Shown piece after piece: positions 35,049 to 47,692 of a stretch of 64,000 nucleotides of DNA. Below the pieces are notes generated by a model, which was given only the letters and a program-made list of their open reading frames with translations, had not been told where the DNA came from and did no database searches. Source of the stretch: Bombardia bombarda. Taxonomy: Eukaryota; Ascomycota; Sordariomycetes; Sordariales; Lasiosphaeriaceae. The stretch spans positions 2,480,001 to 2,544,000 of the forward strand of contig JAULSR010000003.1 in assembly GCA_030512295.1 (NCBI GenBank), in the 5' to 3' direction. Each line of letters begins with the position of its first letter. Positions within the stretch are counted from its first letter, which is position 1. The translations under genes and the position numbers were made by a program.

Positions 35049-36349
35049 CCCCTCCACACACAACCCCGGTCCCGCGTCAACGGACCCAGTAGCTTGCCTT
35101 GCTTGCCTCGAGCAGGAGCTTGCTTCATTCTGTGAATGTAGGTGCTTGTAGTCAGTCCCACAGTGTGGGGTTGTTTCTATTTGGCCGTCTTTGGCCGCGT
35201 GCAGGGGAGCGGGCAGGGAGCAGAGAGGGAAGGGAGAACCCAAAGAGTGGCGCCATGCCAGAAAAGTGACCTTTGGGGCCCGGGTGGGTACTTGGACCCC
35301 GCCGGCCAGCGTAGCAGGAGCGCACCAGGCAGGACCACATCGAGATCGATCAGCGCCTTCCTCGCCTGTGAAGCTCAGCCGATCGGGTTCGATCGCAACC
35401 AGAACGGAAACTACGTCCTTGTTCCCAGACAGATTATTCTTTGCGATTCCCAACAACCCGAGCTTCCATCTCCCTACACAGTCATCCCTCTCGGGTCCCT
35501 CTCCTCCTCTCCTGGGGCAACCCCCGGCGCAGCATGGCTAGCTCGCCTGGGATTCCTGTATAGCTTGTATTAGTGTACGAATAGCTAAAGTGCCCGCAGC
35601 CAGCCTCGAGCCAGCTTCCAGTCTCCTTTGTCGCCCGGCATGTAGGCCAACAGGGATATAGCAATGGACCTCCATCATCCACGCCTCTGTATGGGGGCCA
35701 TCAAATAGTATGCAGTATGCAGCATGCGGTCTGATTAAATATTCACTTCGCCCTAGTTGAATCCCATCCTCCTCCCCTCTTGACTCCGTTTGCTGCTTTG
35801 CAAGTTTGCCCTGCTGTTACTTGCTACCTCCTTCCTTCCAACATCGAAGCTTATTATTGTCTTGCTTCTCGTCCCCCTCCCTCCTGTCCGATAGCAAGTC
35901 CTAAAATCATATGCTCTGTCTGCTTGTTGAGCTACTATCCCCCTCCACCAGCCGACACGCCCATTTTGTCTTCAGACCGTCTGCGCCTCCGCGCCCACCT
36001 CCACCTTACCAGATAAACGAGCAGAGCCAAGCCAAGCCAAACCAAACCTCAGAATAGGGCCAGATCTATTGTTCTAGTTCCATCGCCCCAGTGAACTACC
36101 CTCTATTATACTTTTCTTCCTGGCTGGTCCGGCGGGCATATCTAGAGCACCCCTTGGGCACCTCGTCTACTGTCGCCCTTTGCTTTTGATGCCCTTGGGG
36201 ATATAGAGTGCTCCAGTTACCCGGCCTCGGACAGACAGAAGTAGACTTGTCATCAACGTGCACCTTCTGGCAACTCCAGATAGGTTCAGTGTCAGTGGCG
36301 CATTATTGTGTCGTCAGAGAACTCGGCAAAGACCAACTTCACAGCTCCG

Positions 36350-37683
36350 ATGGCAAAACGCCCCCTGGACATCGCGTCCCCTATCGACATACAGCCAGAA
36401 AAGCCTCGCAGGGTAAATCACCAATGAAACAACCACTGCCGCTGTAGCGGTCTCGGAAACTTGGCTAATATTGTTACCAGACGGAGAGATCCCATGAAGA
36501 GAATCAAGAGCGGGCATACATTGCCGCCTCGCGGCGGTCAGACCGCAGTCTTGAGGCCCGCGTGCAGTCGGCCAAGATGGCCTCGGACATTCACAAGAAG
36601 CGGACGGGAAAGGGCTTCAAGATCTCGGAGGAGATCGTCATGAAGGAGGAGATGTACGAGGAAGAGGAGGACGATATGCCGCGCCAGTTTCGCGTCCTGG
36701 CCTCCCACTTGCAGACAGGATCCTCCGACATGAACAACCGCCTCAACGCCTACCTCACCAACCATGTTGCCATGGCCAGCATGGCCAGCATGGCACGCGA
36801 AGCCGAGGTCAATCGCTTATTCGCAGAGCAGTTCCCAAACATCCCCCAGGTCGCGCACCAAAACTCCATGTACATGCAGCCCCTGCGCAGCAACCAGCCT
36901 GGCCACCAGCCATCTTACCAAGCACCCGCCGGCTACCCTCCTCCCGGCATATCGTATTCGCGCGAGAGGAACCAGTCCCTCCCCCAGTTTTCGCCCGTCT
37001 CCCAACATCAACACCGCATACCTTCTTATCCCTCCCCAACATCAACACGACATACATCAATGGACGGTCAAATATCCCCGACAGCCCTGACCCCTGGCTC
37101 GGTAAACTCGTCGGCCTCTGGCGGAACAGCCATATCACACCCATTGGCTTCGCCTTACACTGATTTCTCACAAGACGACAGGTCACCAAAGCGGCGGCGC
37201 TCGTCGGGCAACACTTCAGTGGCAGCTATAAACCATTCGCTGAGTATGACAACCATGTCGCCCACGTCACCACCACCACCGCCACCTTCTGCATCTTCAT
37301 TCACCAGCGAGCTCCCGGCTGAGTCCAAGTATATGGCCAACATCCAGATGGAGGATCCCCTAGCCAGCTACATGCTCAACGGTGGCGGCGAGCTGTGGGG
37401 CCCCTCGAACCCCTATAGCATATCCAACCCCGAGATTTGCTCGACCTTCTCCTACAATCTCGACAAGGATGCCAAGACCACGCCACCACAGGTCAACGAA
37501 GTTTTTTCGTTCGACTGGACCACCGCGCCCGCGGACCATTACGCCGATACCACCCTTAATCTCTCTCAATATCAGGTTCCAAGCAGGATCGGCACCCCGG
37601 GCGGGAGCAAGGGAGATAACTGGGAGGACTGGGTTGACATGAAAAACGTCGGAAACGACGAGGACTGGTCTGCTAGCGGCTAG
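36350..37683 (+). CDS. Conserved-looking fungal protein of unknown function, probably nuclear
   Basis: Two exons (36350-36412 and 36481-37683; donor GTAAAT, branch GGCTAATA, acceptor ACCAG) give 421 residues starting MAKRPLDIASPIDIQPEKPRR. The first 100 residues look ordered and charged: ERAYIAASRRSDRSLEARVQ, SDIHKKRTGKGFKISEEIV, then an acidic EEMYEEEEDDMPRQF. The style resembles a protein family I have seen widely in Pezizomycotina, but I cannot attach a name. The middle is Pro/Ser/Gln-rich with a KRRR block (about 230) that could be a nuclear signal. The end is acidic and aromatic (FSFDWTT, DNWEDWVDMKNV), like an acidic activation region. A transcription-related role is inference. Without the first exon the protein would start in mid-domain, so the intron is needed. 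Confidence 0.8.
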
Positions 37684-39564
37684 TACTCATCGGCAGCTGC
37701 TGACGGCCAATGAGCAGCAGCAGCAGAAGCAGCGGCAGTATCAGCATGTTTTGTTGACTTGTTCGGAAATGAGATCTGGAACATGGGTTTCTCGGCTCAA
37801 GCAAGCAAGCATAGCGGAACAGACTCAACTCATGCACGGCGAAACACACTGGAACGAGGCATACCCGAAAGGGATGCCGAGTTTAATGTCCTGCGCGAGC
37901 TTGACAAGTCTGAAGAGTGCATAGAGAAAAGACACTCGGCTTGCTCACCATCACTACTTTGTCTGCATCGACATACTGGTAGCTCCTCCACGAGATTTCG
38001 AGGAAACTCCGATATGTCTTGAGAATATCTCTAGGTTTTTCACGGCTCTCGTCGGTTGATCAAAGTATCACGACAAGCCGTATTTTCTTATTTTGGTTTT
38101 TTTTTTGGTTTTTTTTGCATTCATTCAAGCAGGCGTCATTTTCGTGGGAGTTGGGAGCAGGCGGAAAGGGGTTAAGTGATGGCAGGAACGACGACAACTT
38201 GGACGATCGAAATCAATGGAGGGAAGGAACACAAAAAAAAACATTATGCGTTTGATTGCGGACAGGCAGGCCGTAATGATGGAACGTTTTGCTACGTATA
38301 CGATTTGGCGCTATTTTATCTTACTGCTGGGAGGGCTGGGTGTGGTATGGATGGAGTTGTGTGGGTAGCAGACCTCCACAGATACGCACAATGATGCAAG
38401 AAGATAGTGTGGTGGTTTGTTGCTTCTTGACGGCTGTTTTTGTCCATTCTTCATTCAGTCCAGGGGAGATTAGGGTTTTGTTTAGGTAGGCTATTATGCC
38501 TGGAGGTTTGATTTCAAGCATTGGATGGAACTGTATTGTTATTGTTATTTGGTCAATTTGCGTCGTCCATTGGTTTACAAGGACCCGGGATTATTCTGAC
38601 CCATGAAGCAAACAAGCGACGACTGTTCGCAAATAATTAATAGAAATCCTCGAGGATATCATGGTTACGGGGATGGATGGATAGGTGGGTGGGAAATGTA
38701 TTGTTTGTCTCTCTTTTTTGCTTTGTGTACACTGTTTTAAAGGGGTTATGGAATTACAAGGACGGGGCAATGGACAAGGGATGACGGACGGATGGATGGA
38801 TTGGATGGAATTTTATGGATGAAGGAAAAGAAGGTATGGATTAAAAGGATGAGGAGGGGAGAGGTTAAAACGGCTTTGTCTGACAGATGATATGAGCCCT
38901 GAGGGGGATGAGTACTGGGAGAGGAGAGAAGAGGGGGTTTGTCATGGAGTGAGTGAGATGGGAGGAGGAGAAGAGGGAGAGCGGTTGTTGGATTACTACT
39001 TACCTACCTATGTATTACGTGATACCCTCAAAACAGGCAGGCAGGCAGGCAGGTAGGTAGCTTATATAAAACAAACAAAAAAGTTGCTGCAAAACAAAAA
39101 AAGATGGGCATGTTAGGTGTGTGGCAGCGGGGAGTGGGGCGTGGGGCGTGGGGCGTGGGATAGGGGCTGAGCTGACTTGGTTGTATCTCGGATGTGTAAA
39201 TAAAAGGGAGGGGGGTAGGCCAGGGGAAGGAGGAAGAGTGATGCGCGTCATCATTCTACCAAATCAGCAGAAAGTGTTCAAAAAGACAGACCAGTCATCA
39301 AGTTTCGTTGATCTATTCTATTTACAACCAAAATAGAGAAACAAGCCAATGGGATATAAGAGTCTTCAACCTCAAAAGTCGTCTTCATTCGAATGCCTGC
39401 TATCTCAACTGAAATCTTTCTTTTCTATAAACCACCCCCCACACAGAGGCAAGGAAGGTAATAATAACAAAGACAAAAAGCCCCCCCCCCCCCCCCCCAG
39501 TCGAAACCAAACGCCAAAACCATGACCCACTCATGAATAATAATAATCATCACTCATCCATCTC
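37684..39564. other. Convergent spacer with simple repeats
   Basis: 3' regions of two convergent genes. It holds GATG-type repeats near 38788-38806, a GGCAGGCA/GGTAGGTA tract at 39036-39060, a GGGGCGTG repeat near 39136-39158 and an 18-C homopolymer at 39481-39498. No gene seen. Confidence 0.6.
39481..39498. repeat. Poly-C run of 18
   Basis: Uninterrupted C run about 70 bp beyond the phosphoketolase stop codon. Length is likely to be unreliable in an assembly. Confidence 0.85.
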
Positions 39565-42083
39565 TCAAGTCAGCTTCGCAATAGTCTGCTTCCACAACCC
39601 CGTATGCGGCCACGTCCAGTTATTCAAAAACGGCGGATCCACACCGTGCTCAAAGGCCTCATTCCGCGCCTTGAGCTGGTCATTGTACAGCTTCTCGCGC
39701 GCGGCCGCGCCCCGGTTATGCAGATGCGGCATGCGATCGATGGCGTCCATGGCCAGGCTGAAGCGATCCGTCTGGTTGCGGATGGCGAGCTCGAGCGGGG
39801 TGTCGATGTTGCCCTTCTCCTTGTAGCCGCGGACGTGGATGTTCTTGCTGCCGGGGCGCTTGTAGGTGAGGCGGTGGACGAGCCAGGGGTAGCTGTGGAA
39901 GTTGAAGACGACGGGCTTGTCGTCGGTGAAGATGGCGGTCCACTCCTGGTCGTTGAGGCCGTGGGGGTGGTCGACGTGGGAGATGAGCTTGAAGAGGTCG
40001 ACGACGTTGACGAAGCGGATCTTGAGCTCGGGGAAGTGCTGGAGCAGGAGGTCGACGGCGGCGAGCGACTCGTGCGTGGGCACGTCGCCGCACGAGGCCA
40101 TGACCAGGTCGGGCTCCTCGCCGGCGTCGGTGCTGAACTGGGGCCAGATGCCGATGCCCTTTGTGCAGTGGATGATGGCCTCGTCCATGGTCAGGTACTG
40201 CAGGTGGTCCTGCTTGTCGGCCACGACAACGTTGACGTAGTTGGACGAGCGCAGGCAGTGGTCCATGACGGACAGCAGGCAGTTGCCGTCGGGCGGCAGG
40301 TAGATGCGCACCACCTCGGGGCTCTTGTTGGCCACCACGTCGAGGAAGCCGGGGTCCTGGTGCGTGAAGCCGTTGTGGTCCTGTCGCCAGACGACGGCCG
40401 TCAGGAGGATGTTGAGCGACGCCACCTTGTCGCGCCAGGGCACCTCGAGAGACTTTTCGAGCCATTTGCAGTGCTACAATTCAACTGTTAGTGGGGTGGT
40501 TCGAATGATAAAGAGGGGGTTATGTGACATACCTGGTTGACCATCGAGTCAATGACATGAATAAAAGGCTCGTAGCTGTTGAGCAGGCCGTGGCGACCGC
40601 TGAGAATGTAGCCCTCCAGCCAGCCCTCGCACGTATGCTCCGAGAGGATCTCCATGACGCGGCCGGCGTGGGCCAGGTTCCCGCCGTCCTTGTCCTCCTC
40701 AAAGTACTCACCCATCCACACCTTCTTGCCGGCCGCATAGACGCCGCCCAGCTTGTTGGACTCGGTCTCGTCGGGGCCAAAGAGACGGAAGTTTGTCATG
40801 TTGTTGGCCACGACATCGCGCAGAAACAGTGCCATGTTGGACATGCTGGGGCCCATCGTGTGTGCGGACCTCTCCACCTTGAGGGCGTAGTCGCGAAAGT
40901 TTGGCATCCTGAGCGGCTTCTTGATGACGCCGCCGTTGGCCACGGGGTTGGCGCTCATGCGGCGGTTGCCCGTGGGGCAGAGCGCCTTGAGGTCGTCGCT
41001 GATCTTGCCGCCGGCGAAGAGACGGTCGGGCTCGTAGCTCTGCATCCACTTCTCCAGGAGCTTGAGGTGCTCGGGGCTCTTGTGGACGTCGGTGATGGGC
41101 ACCTGATGGGCGCGCCAGAATCCCTCGAGGTACTTGTCGTCAATCTTGCGGGGGCCGGTCCAGCCCTTGGGGCTGCGGAGGATGATGACAGGCCACAGGG
41201 GCCGGAAGGCCACGCCCGAATCTCTGGCCTTCTTCTGGAACTTTCTGATCTCCAGCACGCAGTGCTCGAGGGTGGCAGCCATGGCCTGGTGCATGGTCTC
41301 GACATCGTCGCCCTCGACAAAGTAGGGCTGGTAGCCGTAGCCGAGGAACAGGTACTCGAGCTCCTTGTGGCTGATACGGGCCAGCAGGGTGGGGTTGTTG
41401 ATCTTGTAGCCATTCAGGTGCAGGACGGGCAGGACGGCGCCGTCGGTGATGGGGTTGAGGAACTTTGTGCTGTGCCACGAGGCAGCGAGGGGACCTGTCT
41501 CGGCCTCGCCATCGCCCACCATGGTCAGGGCAATCAAATCGGGGTGGTCAAAGACGGAGCCGAAGGCGTGGGATATCGAGTAGCCCAGCTCGCCGCCCTC
41601 GTGGATGCTGCCGGGGGTCTCGGGGGTGGCATGAGAGCCAATGCCGCCGGGGAAGGAGAACTGCTTGAAGAACTTTTGCAGGCCCTCCTCGTCTTCGGAA
41701 ATCTCGGGGTAGACCTCGGAGTATGTTCCCTCGAGGTAGGCAGCCGAAAGCACTGCGGGGGCGCCGTGGCCGGGGCCCGAGATGAAGATGGCGTCGAGGT
41801 CATACTTGGTGATGAGGCGGTTGAAGTGCATATAGGTGAAGATCTGGCCGGGAGCGGAGCCGAAGTGGCCGAGCAGTCGAGCCTTGAGGTGCTCGGTGCT
41901 TAGGGTTTCCTTCAAGAGCGGGTTCTTCTTGAGGTAGATCATGCCGAGACTGAGATACAGACTGGCCTTGAAGAAGTCGTTGTACTTCTCGATGTCGTCT
42001 TTGGACAGGGGCTCGCCCTTGACGGTGGACCGAGCCAGCCCATACGGGCTGATGCTCTCCACCTCCTCTTTGGAGTCGCCCAT
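39565..42083 (-). CDS. Phosphoketolase (xylulose-5-phosphate/fructose-6-phosphate)
   Basis: Thiamine-diphosphate enzyme that splits xylulose-5-P (or fructose-6-P) with phosphate into acetyl phosphate and glyceraldehyde-3-P (or erythrose-4-P), a cytosolic shunt from the pentose phosphate pathway to acetyl units. Exons 42083-40533 and 40473-39565, joined across a 59-nt intron (donor GTATGT, branch CTAAC, acceptor TTGTAG), give 819 residues, the family's usual size. Seen: SGPGHGAPA at 102-110 and the TPP/metal motif GDGEAETGP at 190-198; then HLNGYKI, GYGYQPYFVEGDD, SPKGWTGPR, and in exon 2 RQDHNGFTHQDPGF, PPDGNCLLSV and RGYKEKGNIDTP. These match the XFP N-terminal, central and C-terminal domains in order. 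The start is the ATG at 42083; an in-frame TTG upstream is not credible. CCAAT motifs lie upstream at about 42395 and 42702. Confidence 0.95.
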
Positions 42084-45000
42084 GGTCGAGTGTGTTGGAA
42101 CCACAACAGTGGAAGATAGGATGTAGTAAATAACAGGTGATCGTCTTTGCCTGGAAGCAAATGTAGAGGAGAAGGGCAAAGAGAGAAGGGACGAGCAGTT
42201 CTTTATACTACCTTGGTGAGTAGAGACAGCCTCCTCGTCCCATGTGGGGAGCTACCTTACCTGACTGACTGCTGCAGTCGTTACGGCCCGACTGCCTACC
42301 TACCCAGACAGCAGACACATCGCCGGCCTCCGAGTCCAGTCTCCAGGAAGCCAGGTATCGGACGACGGTAGAGGGTCAATGAGGCCAGTTGGGGGCCAAT
42401 CAGTCGGGTGCTCTAACCACAGCAGGGCAAGCTTAAAGGCGAGTGAGAGGATCCCATGGAGGGCAAACAGCCATCAACACGAGATTGTGGATTTGCAGCA
42501 GCAGTCGCAACAGCAGTACAGCAGCTTGGACGAACGAGGCGCATCCATCCCGCGCGCAATACACCACAAACCTGCACATATCACAAAAAAAAGGTGGTCT
42601 GATGTTTTTCTTTTGGGACGATTGGATGAGGGATGGGCGCAATTGGCCGGTTCGAGCCAGGGAGCTGGGTGCCTGGGGGCTGCCGGCAGCCCGTCCATCA
42701 GCCAATCAGAGACCTGCGTGCCTTCTCGTGGGCCGAGCTTTGATGGTCGCGCCTGCCCCCGAGAGCTTGGATTCCAGAACTTGGTTGCTACAACCTACAA
42801 CTGCTTATCACAACTGGTTATCTGCACTGGCACTGTTGCTGCATCCAGCTCATCGGTTTCTTCGTTTAAACTTCATGCTCGATTGCAATCAAGACGGGAG
42901 AGTATCTTGATCAAAAACCTACCGGCAGGTATCCCACGTCATCAGCACAGACTACGTTATCCTAGTACTCTTGGATCCGATAAAGCTGCACCAGACCCCC
43001 CTCATCGCTCCTCCTCACAAACAGGGTCAAACAGGGTCCCAGGGCAAAAAGAAGGGTCTTCTCCTGTAAAAAATGGTCCCTGGAATCCACCCCACCGACC
43101 GATCCGCCGTTTAAACAATGGGCTGGGGAAGCGTGTGTCTGTCTGCCCGCACCCGCTCGCCGTGCAAGCCGATAGGAGCTGCTCCCCAGCCAGTAAGGTG
43201 GTGGCATTGCATGGTGGTGGTGGTGGTGGTGGTGGCAAGTACACGATGGGGTGATGTTTGACAAGCCCAACCCAACACAGCCCCGCCAACGGTCGAGGCC
43301 CGCCCATTTGAGCCGCTCCCCGCCAACTTCCTACCAACCTCTGAGGCCACACAATACCTGAATGAATGGTGTGACGCCATCAGTGCTTGCTGAAATGCAT
43401 ATGTGAGCTGCTTTTTTTCGGTGTCGGCGGACGCGTCCAGCCCCATGCACTCACTATATTCGCAGCCCGCCGACGGAGTTTGACTCTTGTTGCCTGGTGA
43501 GGATACTGGAATGGGGTTGGTGGGCTGCTCAGGGGTAAATGGACATGAATGGTACCTTGGTGCGGGCTTCAACGGCCATCCACTCCGTATCTATCGGGCC
43601 ATTCAAGAGGGGTCGTTGCCGGGCTCCATCGGGCCGTCGACCGTAATCGTTCATTTGGAATATGCAAAGACACATGCAACTAAGCGGACAGAATATGAAC
43701 CCGACACTGCATCTACAACCTCATGTTCATGCGCTTTCATCTTCACCTATGTCCTCAGCTAACATCCTCCTAATTGGCGACCGAAATGTTAACCTAGAGT
43801 TTTCAAACCCCGATCGAAATCGAAAGAGCCACCGCGCGGAAATATTTATGGAATGTACTCCCCAAGGACATTCTGTTATCGTGCGAGTCCCCCCGGAAAT
43901 TTAGGGTGAGAAAAATAAACTCCAGTAACAGCGGGGCCAGGTAGGATACTTTGTGGTCAACTCATAGTTACGGGAAGTCGCGATGGTGTGAAATTGCTCC
44001 TTATCGTAAGCTGAGTTGAGGTCGACAGAAGGTACGACCGTTAATCGCAAGACATGATCTTTTCCAACAAACAAACTGCTCCGTCTCCACCTCACAGGTC
44101 TCGAGACATTATCTGGGGATTTAGTTATCGTGCACAGATTTTGTAAATAAAACCTTTCTACCCCATCATCGCAACAAAAGATCAGTCAGCCAACCTACCT
44201 ATCTTACCTACCAATCACTGGCACTGATTCGACACCAGTACTTCGTAAAATGCACCGCAACACAACTCAACTTCTCTCCTCACTGCTAGTGTATTATCAT
44301 CTTTTCCGTTTCTTTCTTATTCAAGCTTTCCAAAAAAAAAAAAAATTCATATGAACCCCATTGTGTGTGAGAGAGAGAGATAGTAAAAATACATGTACTG
44401 TAGTGTGTGCATTGGTTGTTGTGTGCAACAATCATTTCTCAACCAGCAGGCAAACAATCAATGAACTAAGCAAGCAAGTAGTGATCAACCAAACCCATAA
44501 CGAAAATCCCAGCTTATCCGCCCAGAAGCAAGTGTGCATGTGTATAAATAAGAATAAAAAAGTACGTACCTTATATAAAGTGACGAAAGAAAGAGAAAAA
44601 AAAAGAATTACTATGGTTATTGTTGTTGCTATTGTTATCTCGGGGATAAATAAGAGAGCCACGTATGCCCAATCCCTCAAAACACTCTCTCCTCCTCTCT
44701 CTCCCTCCTTGAAAAAAAAAAGGCAAAACGACCAAGCAAGCAAAAAAGTTAAAAAGAAAAATCCGCAATGCTTCCTCAAACAACAGGCAAGATGAGGAAT
44801 AGCTCTCAAAAAAGCAAGCGAAGCGAGGCGACAGTGGTATCAAGGTCGGGATCCCGGAGCAAAACAAAAACAAACGAAAAACAAAAACAGACTCCAGCAA
44901 AAACTCCAACTCGGGTAGGGAGCGGCCGGGGGTGGGTGATAAACAAGGACAAAGTAAAAACTGCGTGCGTCTGTCGTAAAGTATTAAAGAAGTCCGCATC

Positions 45001-45110
45001 CAACCATCCCATCCGGATCATCGAATCCTCATCACATCAACACATCCCATGTAATAAAAATAAAGGTCTTCAATGCCACAGCGATTCAGTCATCAGTCGC
45101 CATGCATCTT
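42084..45110. other. Spacer: phosphoketolase promoter to RasGAP 3' end
   Basis: The left part is the phosphoketolase promoter, with CCAAT boxes near 42395 and 42702 and a GGT microsatellite near 43210-43234. The right part is A-rich DNA next to the RasGAP 3' end, with a 14-A run near 44332-44345. No gene seen. Confidence 0.55.
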
Positions 45111-47692
45111 CTACCATCCCTTCTTCCGGGCGAATCGCTTGTTCAGCAACGCCAAAACCTTCGAAACATTGAACTGGACGTATTCCAGGTCGAGATCTTC
45201 CTGGTTGTCCTTTTGCATCTCTAAGAGGTCGTCAAGCTTGAGGTCCAGCTCAAGAAGACCGCGATTCCGTCCTGATAGAAAAAAAATCCATGTTAGCAAT
45301 CATTACACTACCCAAATCCATCTCAGACCGAGAAGAAGCGTACCCTTGTAATGCAGCGAAATAACAAACGTGCCCGGCAACGGGCTCGTAAAGTTGAAGT
45401 AGATATTAGCTCTCCTGTTATCCGGCACATTGCTCTTCTGGATCACGCCCTCCTTCTCCAGCTGTTGGTGCGTGAACTTGTATGGGCCCAGCACCTGCTG
45501 CTTCTGTTGTTTCCTCCTTGTGCCCTCGCTCTGGCCGCGCACGTTGTGCAGGTAGCTCTTGTACGTATCGAGCTGGCTCACGAGATACGAGTTGTGATCC
45601 CGAATCGTCTTGTACACCTCGTCGAGCTTCTGCGTCTCTGTGATGACGCCCTCCTTCAGCGAGCCCAGATGCTGGAGCTCTTGCTCCACCTCGTCCCGTA
45701 GCAGGCCGAATTGGTCACTCTTATCGACAACCTTAAGTTCCTGCAATTGGAACAGCAGCTCCATCGCCCGGATGCCCTTGCGGACCATTACCACATCGTT
45801 GTTGGACTTTGCAGCTGCGTCCGCGATGCGCTCCAGCCGCAGTGGCCGCCTGGCCACCGAGGAAGACGGGGGAATCGTTCGCAGAATCTGGACGAATATC
45901 GACTTGGCCTCCATGAAGTACACCTCCTCCTGAGTGATGTCCAGCGCAGCCGTCAAGTCATCAATTGCCGTTTCCCACCTACTAAAGAGCGGCAGATTGA
46001 TGACCCTATTCTCTTTGCGCGGGACTTGTACAGGGGAAGGGCCCAGCTCCGACATGATGATGGCAAGGTGAGAGTTCTCATCCTTGTAGAGCTCACCAGC
46101 ATGCTTGTCGAGTAGCGAATGCATTGCGTAGATTTCATTCAAAGTGATGGAGAGCTCGAGATCCTTCTTGGACAGCGCTACGTAATTGTCCATCTCCAGG
46201 CTCTCATAAAAGTCCTGCACCTCGCAGAGGTCCAGCATAAACTTATTGACACGATCTTTGTTCTGGTGAATAAATGGCTGCAATTTTGCCATGTACGGTT
46301 CCTTTGCATACGAAGGTTTGTTGGCCAGATTCTGCAGCATCTTTGCGATCAGTGTTAGTGTTCTCCTCGGCTTGTCGGCTGGGGTTCCGTCGATAAGCAT
46401 GTACGACTTTGGTGTGACAACAGCTGGGTTGATGAATCGGAGGAAAAAGAAGCCGCCAATCAAAGTGCAAATGGCTTGATCATTGGCGTCTGGGTATTTC
46501 CTCTTGGTCAAGCTCCGAATTTGCTTGCAGATCCATCGAATGCCGTAAGGGGCTTCTTCCAGGCCGTCAATAATTGTTGTCAAGAATCCATTGGCGATTT
46601 CTGTCAGCATTGTAAGTCGAGGCTCGATGATCGCCTGAACCTGAAGGTTTTCGGCTGCCTGCTCTGCCGTAATGCCTTTAGGCAGCGATGCCGGCAGACT
46701 CCCAGTATCCTCTTCAATCTGCGCAACCATGCGCTCATATACCTTGAGCGGGTTGATTTCCAAGTCCAGGTCCTTCAGCTCGATTAGACTGTTAATCCTA
46801 TCAGCGAGAACAGCCTTCAGAAAACTCTGGCCAGGTCCTCTCCTGGTGTAGGTCGTCATCATTCTCGACACGGGAGTGTTCGCACGGAGGAGCGATGAGT
46901 ACTCGGGGGTATTATCGAATTGGTAGGTAAGAACAGACTGGACACGGTTAGTTACATCTCAGGTTTGGTGTCGATATCTAAGGACATACTTGAAACATTG
47001 TCAACAGCAGGTGCTCCTCGCGACTCTCATACTGGTTTCCGTAGATGGTAAACATGACCGTCTGCAAAAGAGAGTCAATCTCGGACATGGTGACAAGTCG
47101 GCACAAGTGCGCAATATGTCTGGGCTCTGACTGCAATAAAAACAGCAAGTTTCCGTATTTCTGTGTCTTGTCGTCGTTGGGGAAGACACCCTCCTGCATT
47201 TCAGTGGCATCCTCGAGATGGCTCGCAACCTCGTTTTGCTAGACACAAGCCATCAGTACGTGAGGCGCTGAGCGGGGCAAAGAACCAAGCGTATATACCT
47301 CTTCTAGGGCCATGCGATTTTGAATCAACAGGGCGATACGCGAATCCAGATAGCGAACGTCCTTTTCGAGGACAAAGTTCTTCTTGGATTGCGACGAGAT
47401 TTTGGACTTGAGATCTCGGAGAACCTTTTGTGCTGCGAAGGGTGTCAGTACTCATCGACTCGAGTGCAAGGCGGATAAGAAAGCGAGTACCTTTCGCAAG
47501 CTCATCCTCGATGACGAGATCCGAGTCATTCGCGGACATGGACATGTACAAGGCCGACATGGAGTACCGCTTGGACTGGCGGGCGGACCGCGAGCCATCG
47601 TACGAGGACATTGTGTTTTGGCGCGAAAGGGGCTGGAAGGACGAAGACGACGCGGTCGAGGCTCGTGACGGTGTCTGCAACATGACAGACAT
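45111..47692 (-). CDS. Ras GTPase-activating protein, Gap1/Sar1 type
   Basis: Speeds GTP hydrolysis on Ras and so turns off Ras signalling. Five exons (47692-47491, 47432-47299, 47238-46990, 46937-45344, 45271-45111) join in frame to 779 residues, close to fission yeast Gap1 as I recall it (about 766). The N-terminus is Ser-rich, then a coiled segment (KVLRDLKSKISSQSKKN). The RasGAP domain begins near 125. It has the finger-loop arginine R213 in SLLRANTPVSRM and the FLRFINPAVVTP signature at 360-371. A RasGAP C-terminal domain of the IQGAP family follows at about 590-760 and finishes in exon 5 (LDLEYVQFNVSKVLALLNKR). No calponin-homology or IQ motifs are present, which separates it from full-length IQGAP. 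Exon ends are inferred from GT..AG sites and frame; all five junctions agree with phase. Confidence 0.92.

Larger units (their letters stand above)
29001..36349. other. Gene-poor region of 7.3 kb
   Basis: No gene could be supported. ORFs up to 278 codons (for example 33867-34703 minus) have Cys/Arg/Pro-rich shadow-like translations without domains. The stretch holds microsatellites (GTAT near 30427, CAG near 32578), a 15-bp duplication near 31797-31826, and two large perfect palindromes at 34760-34779 and 35031-35048. The last 600 bp are CT-rich and probably form the promoter and leader of the gene at 36350. Confidence 0.5.

Noticed and set aside
33867..35456. Minus-strand ORFs of 278 and 226 codons in the gene-poor region
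   Set aside because: No domain, no plausible splice pattern and unlike the codon use of the real genes.
39604..41903. Long plus-strand ORFs opposite phosphoketolase
   Set aside because: Antisense shadows of a gene whose motifs are intact on the minus strand.
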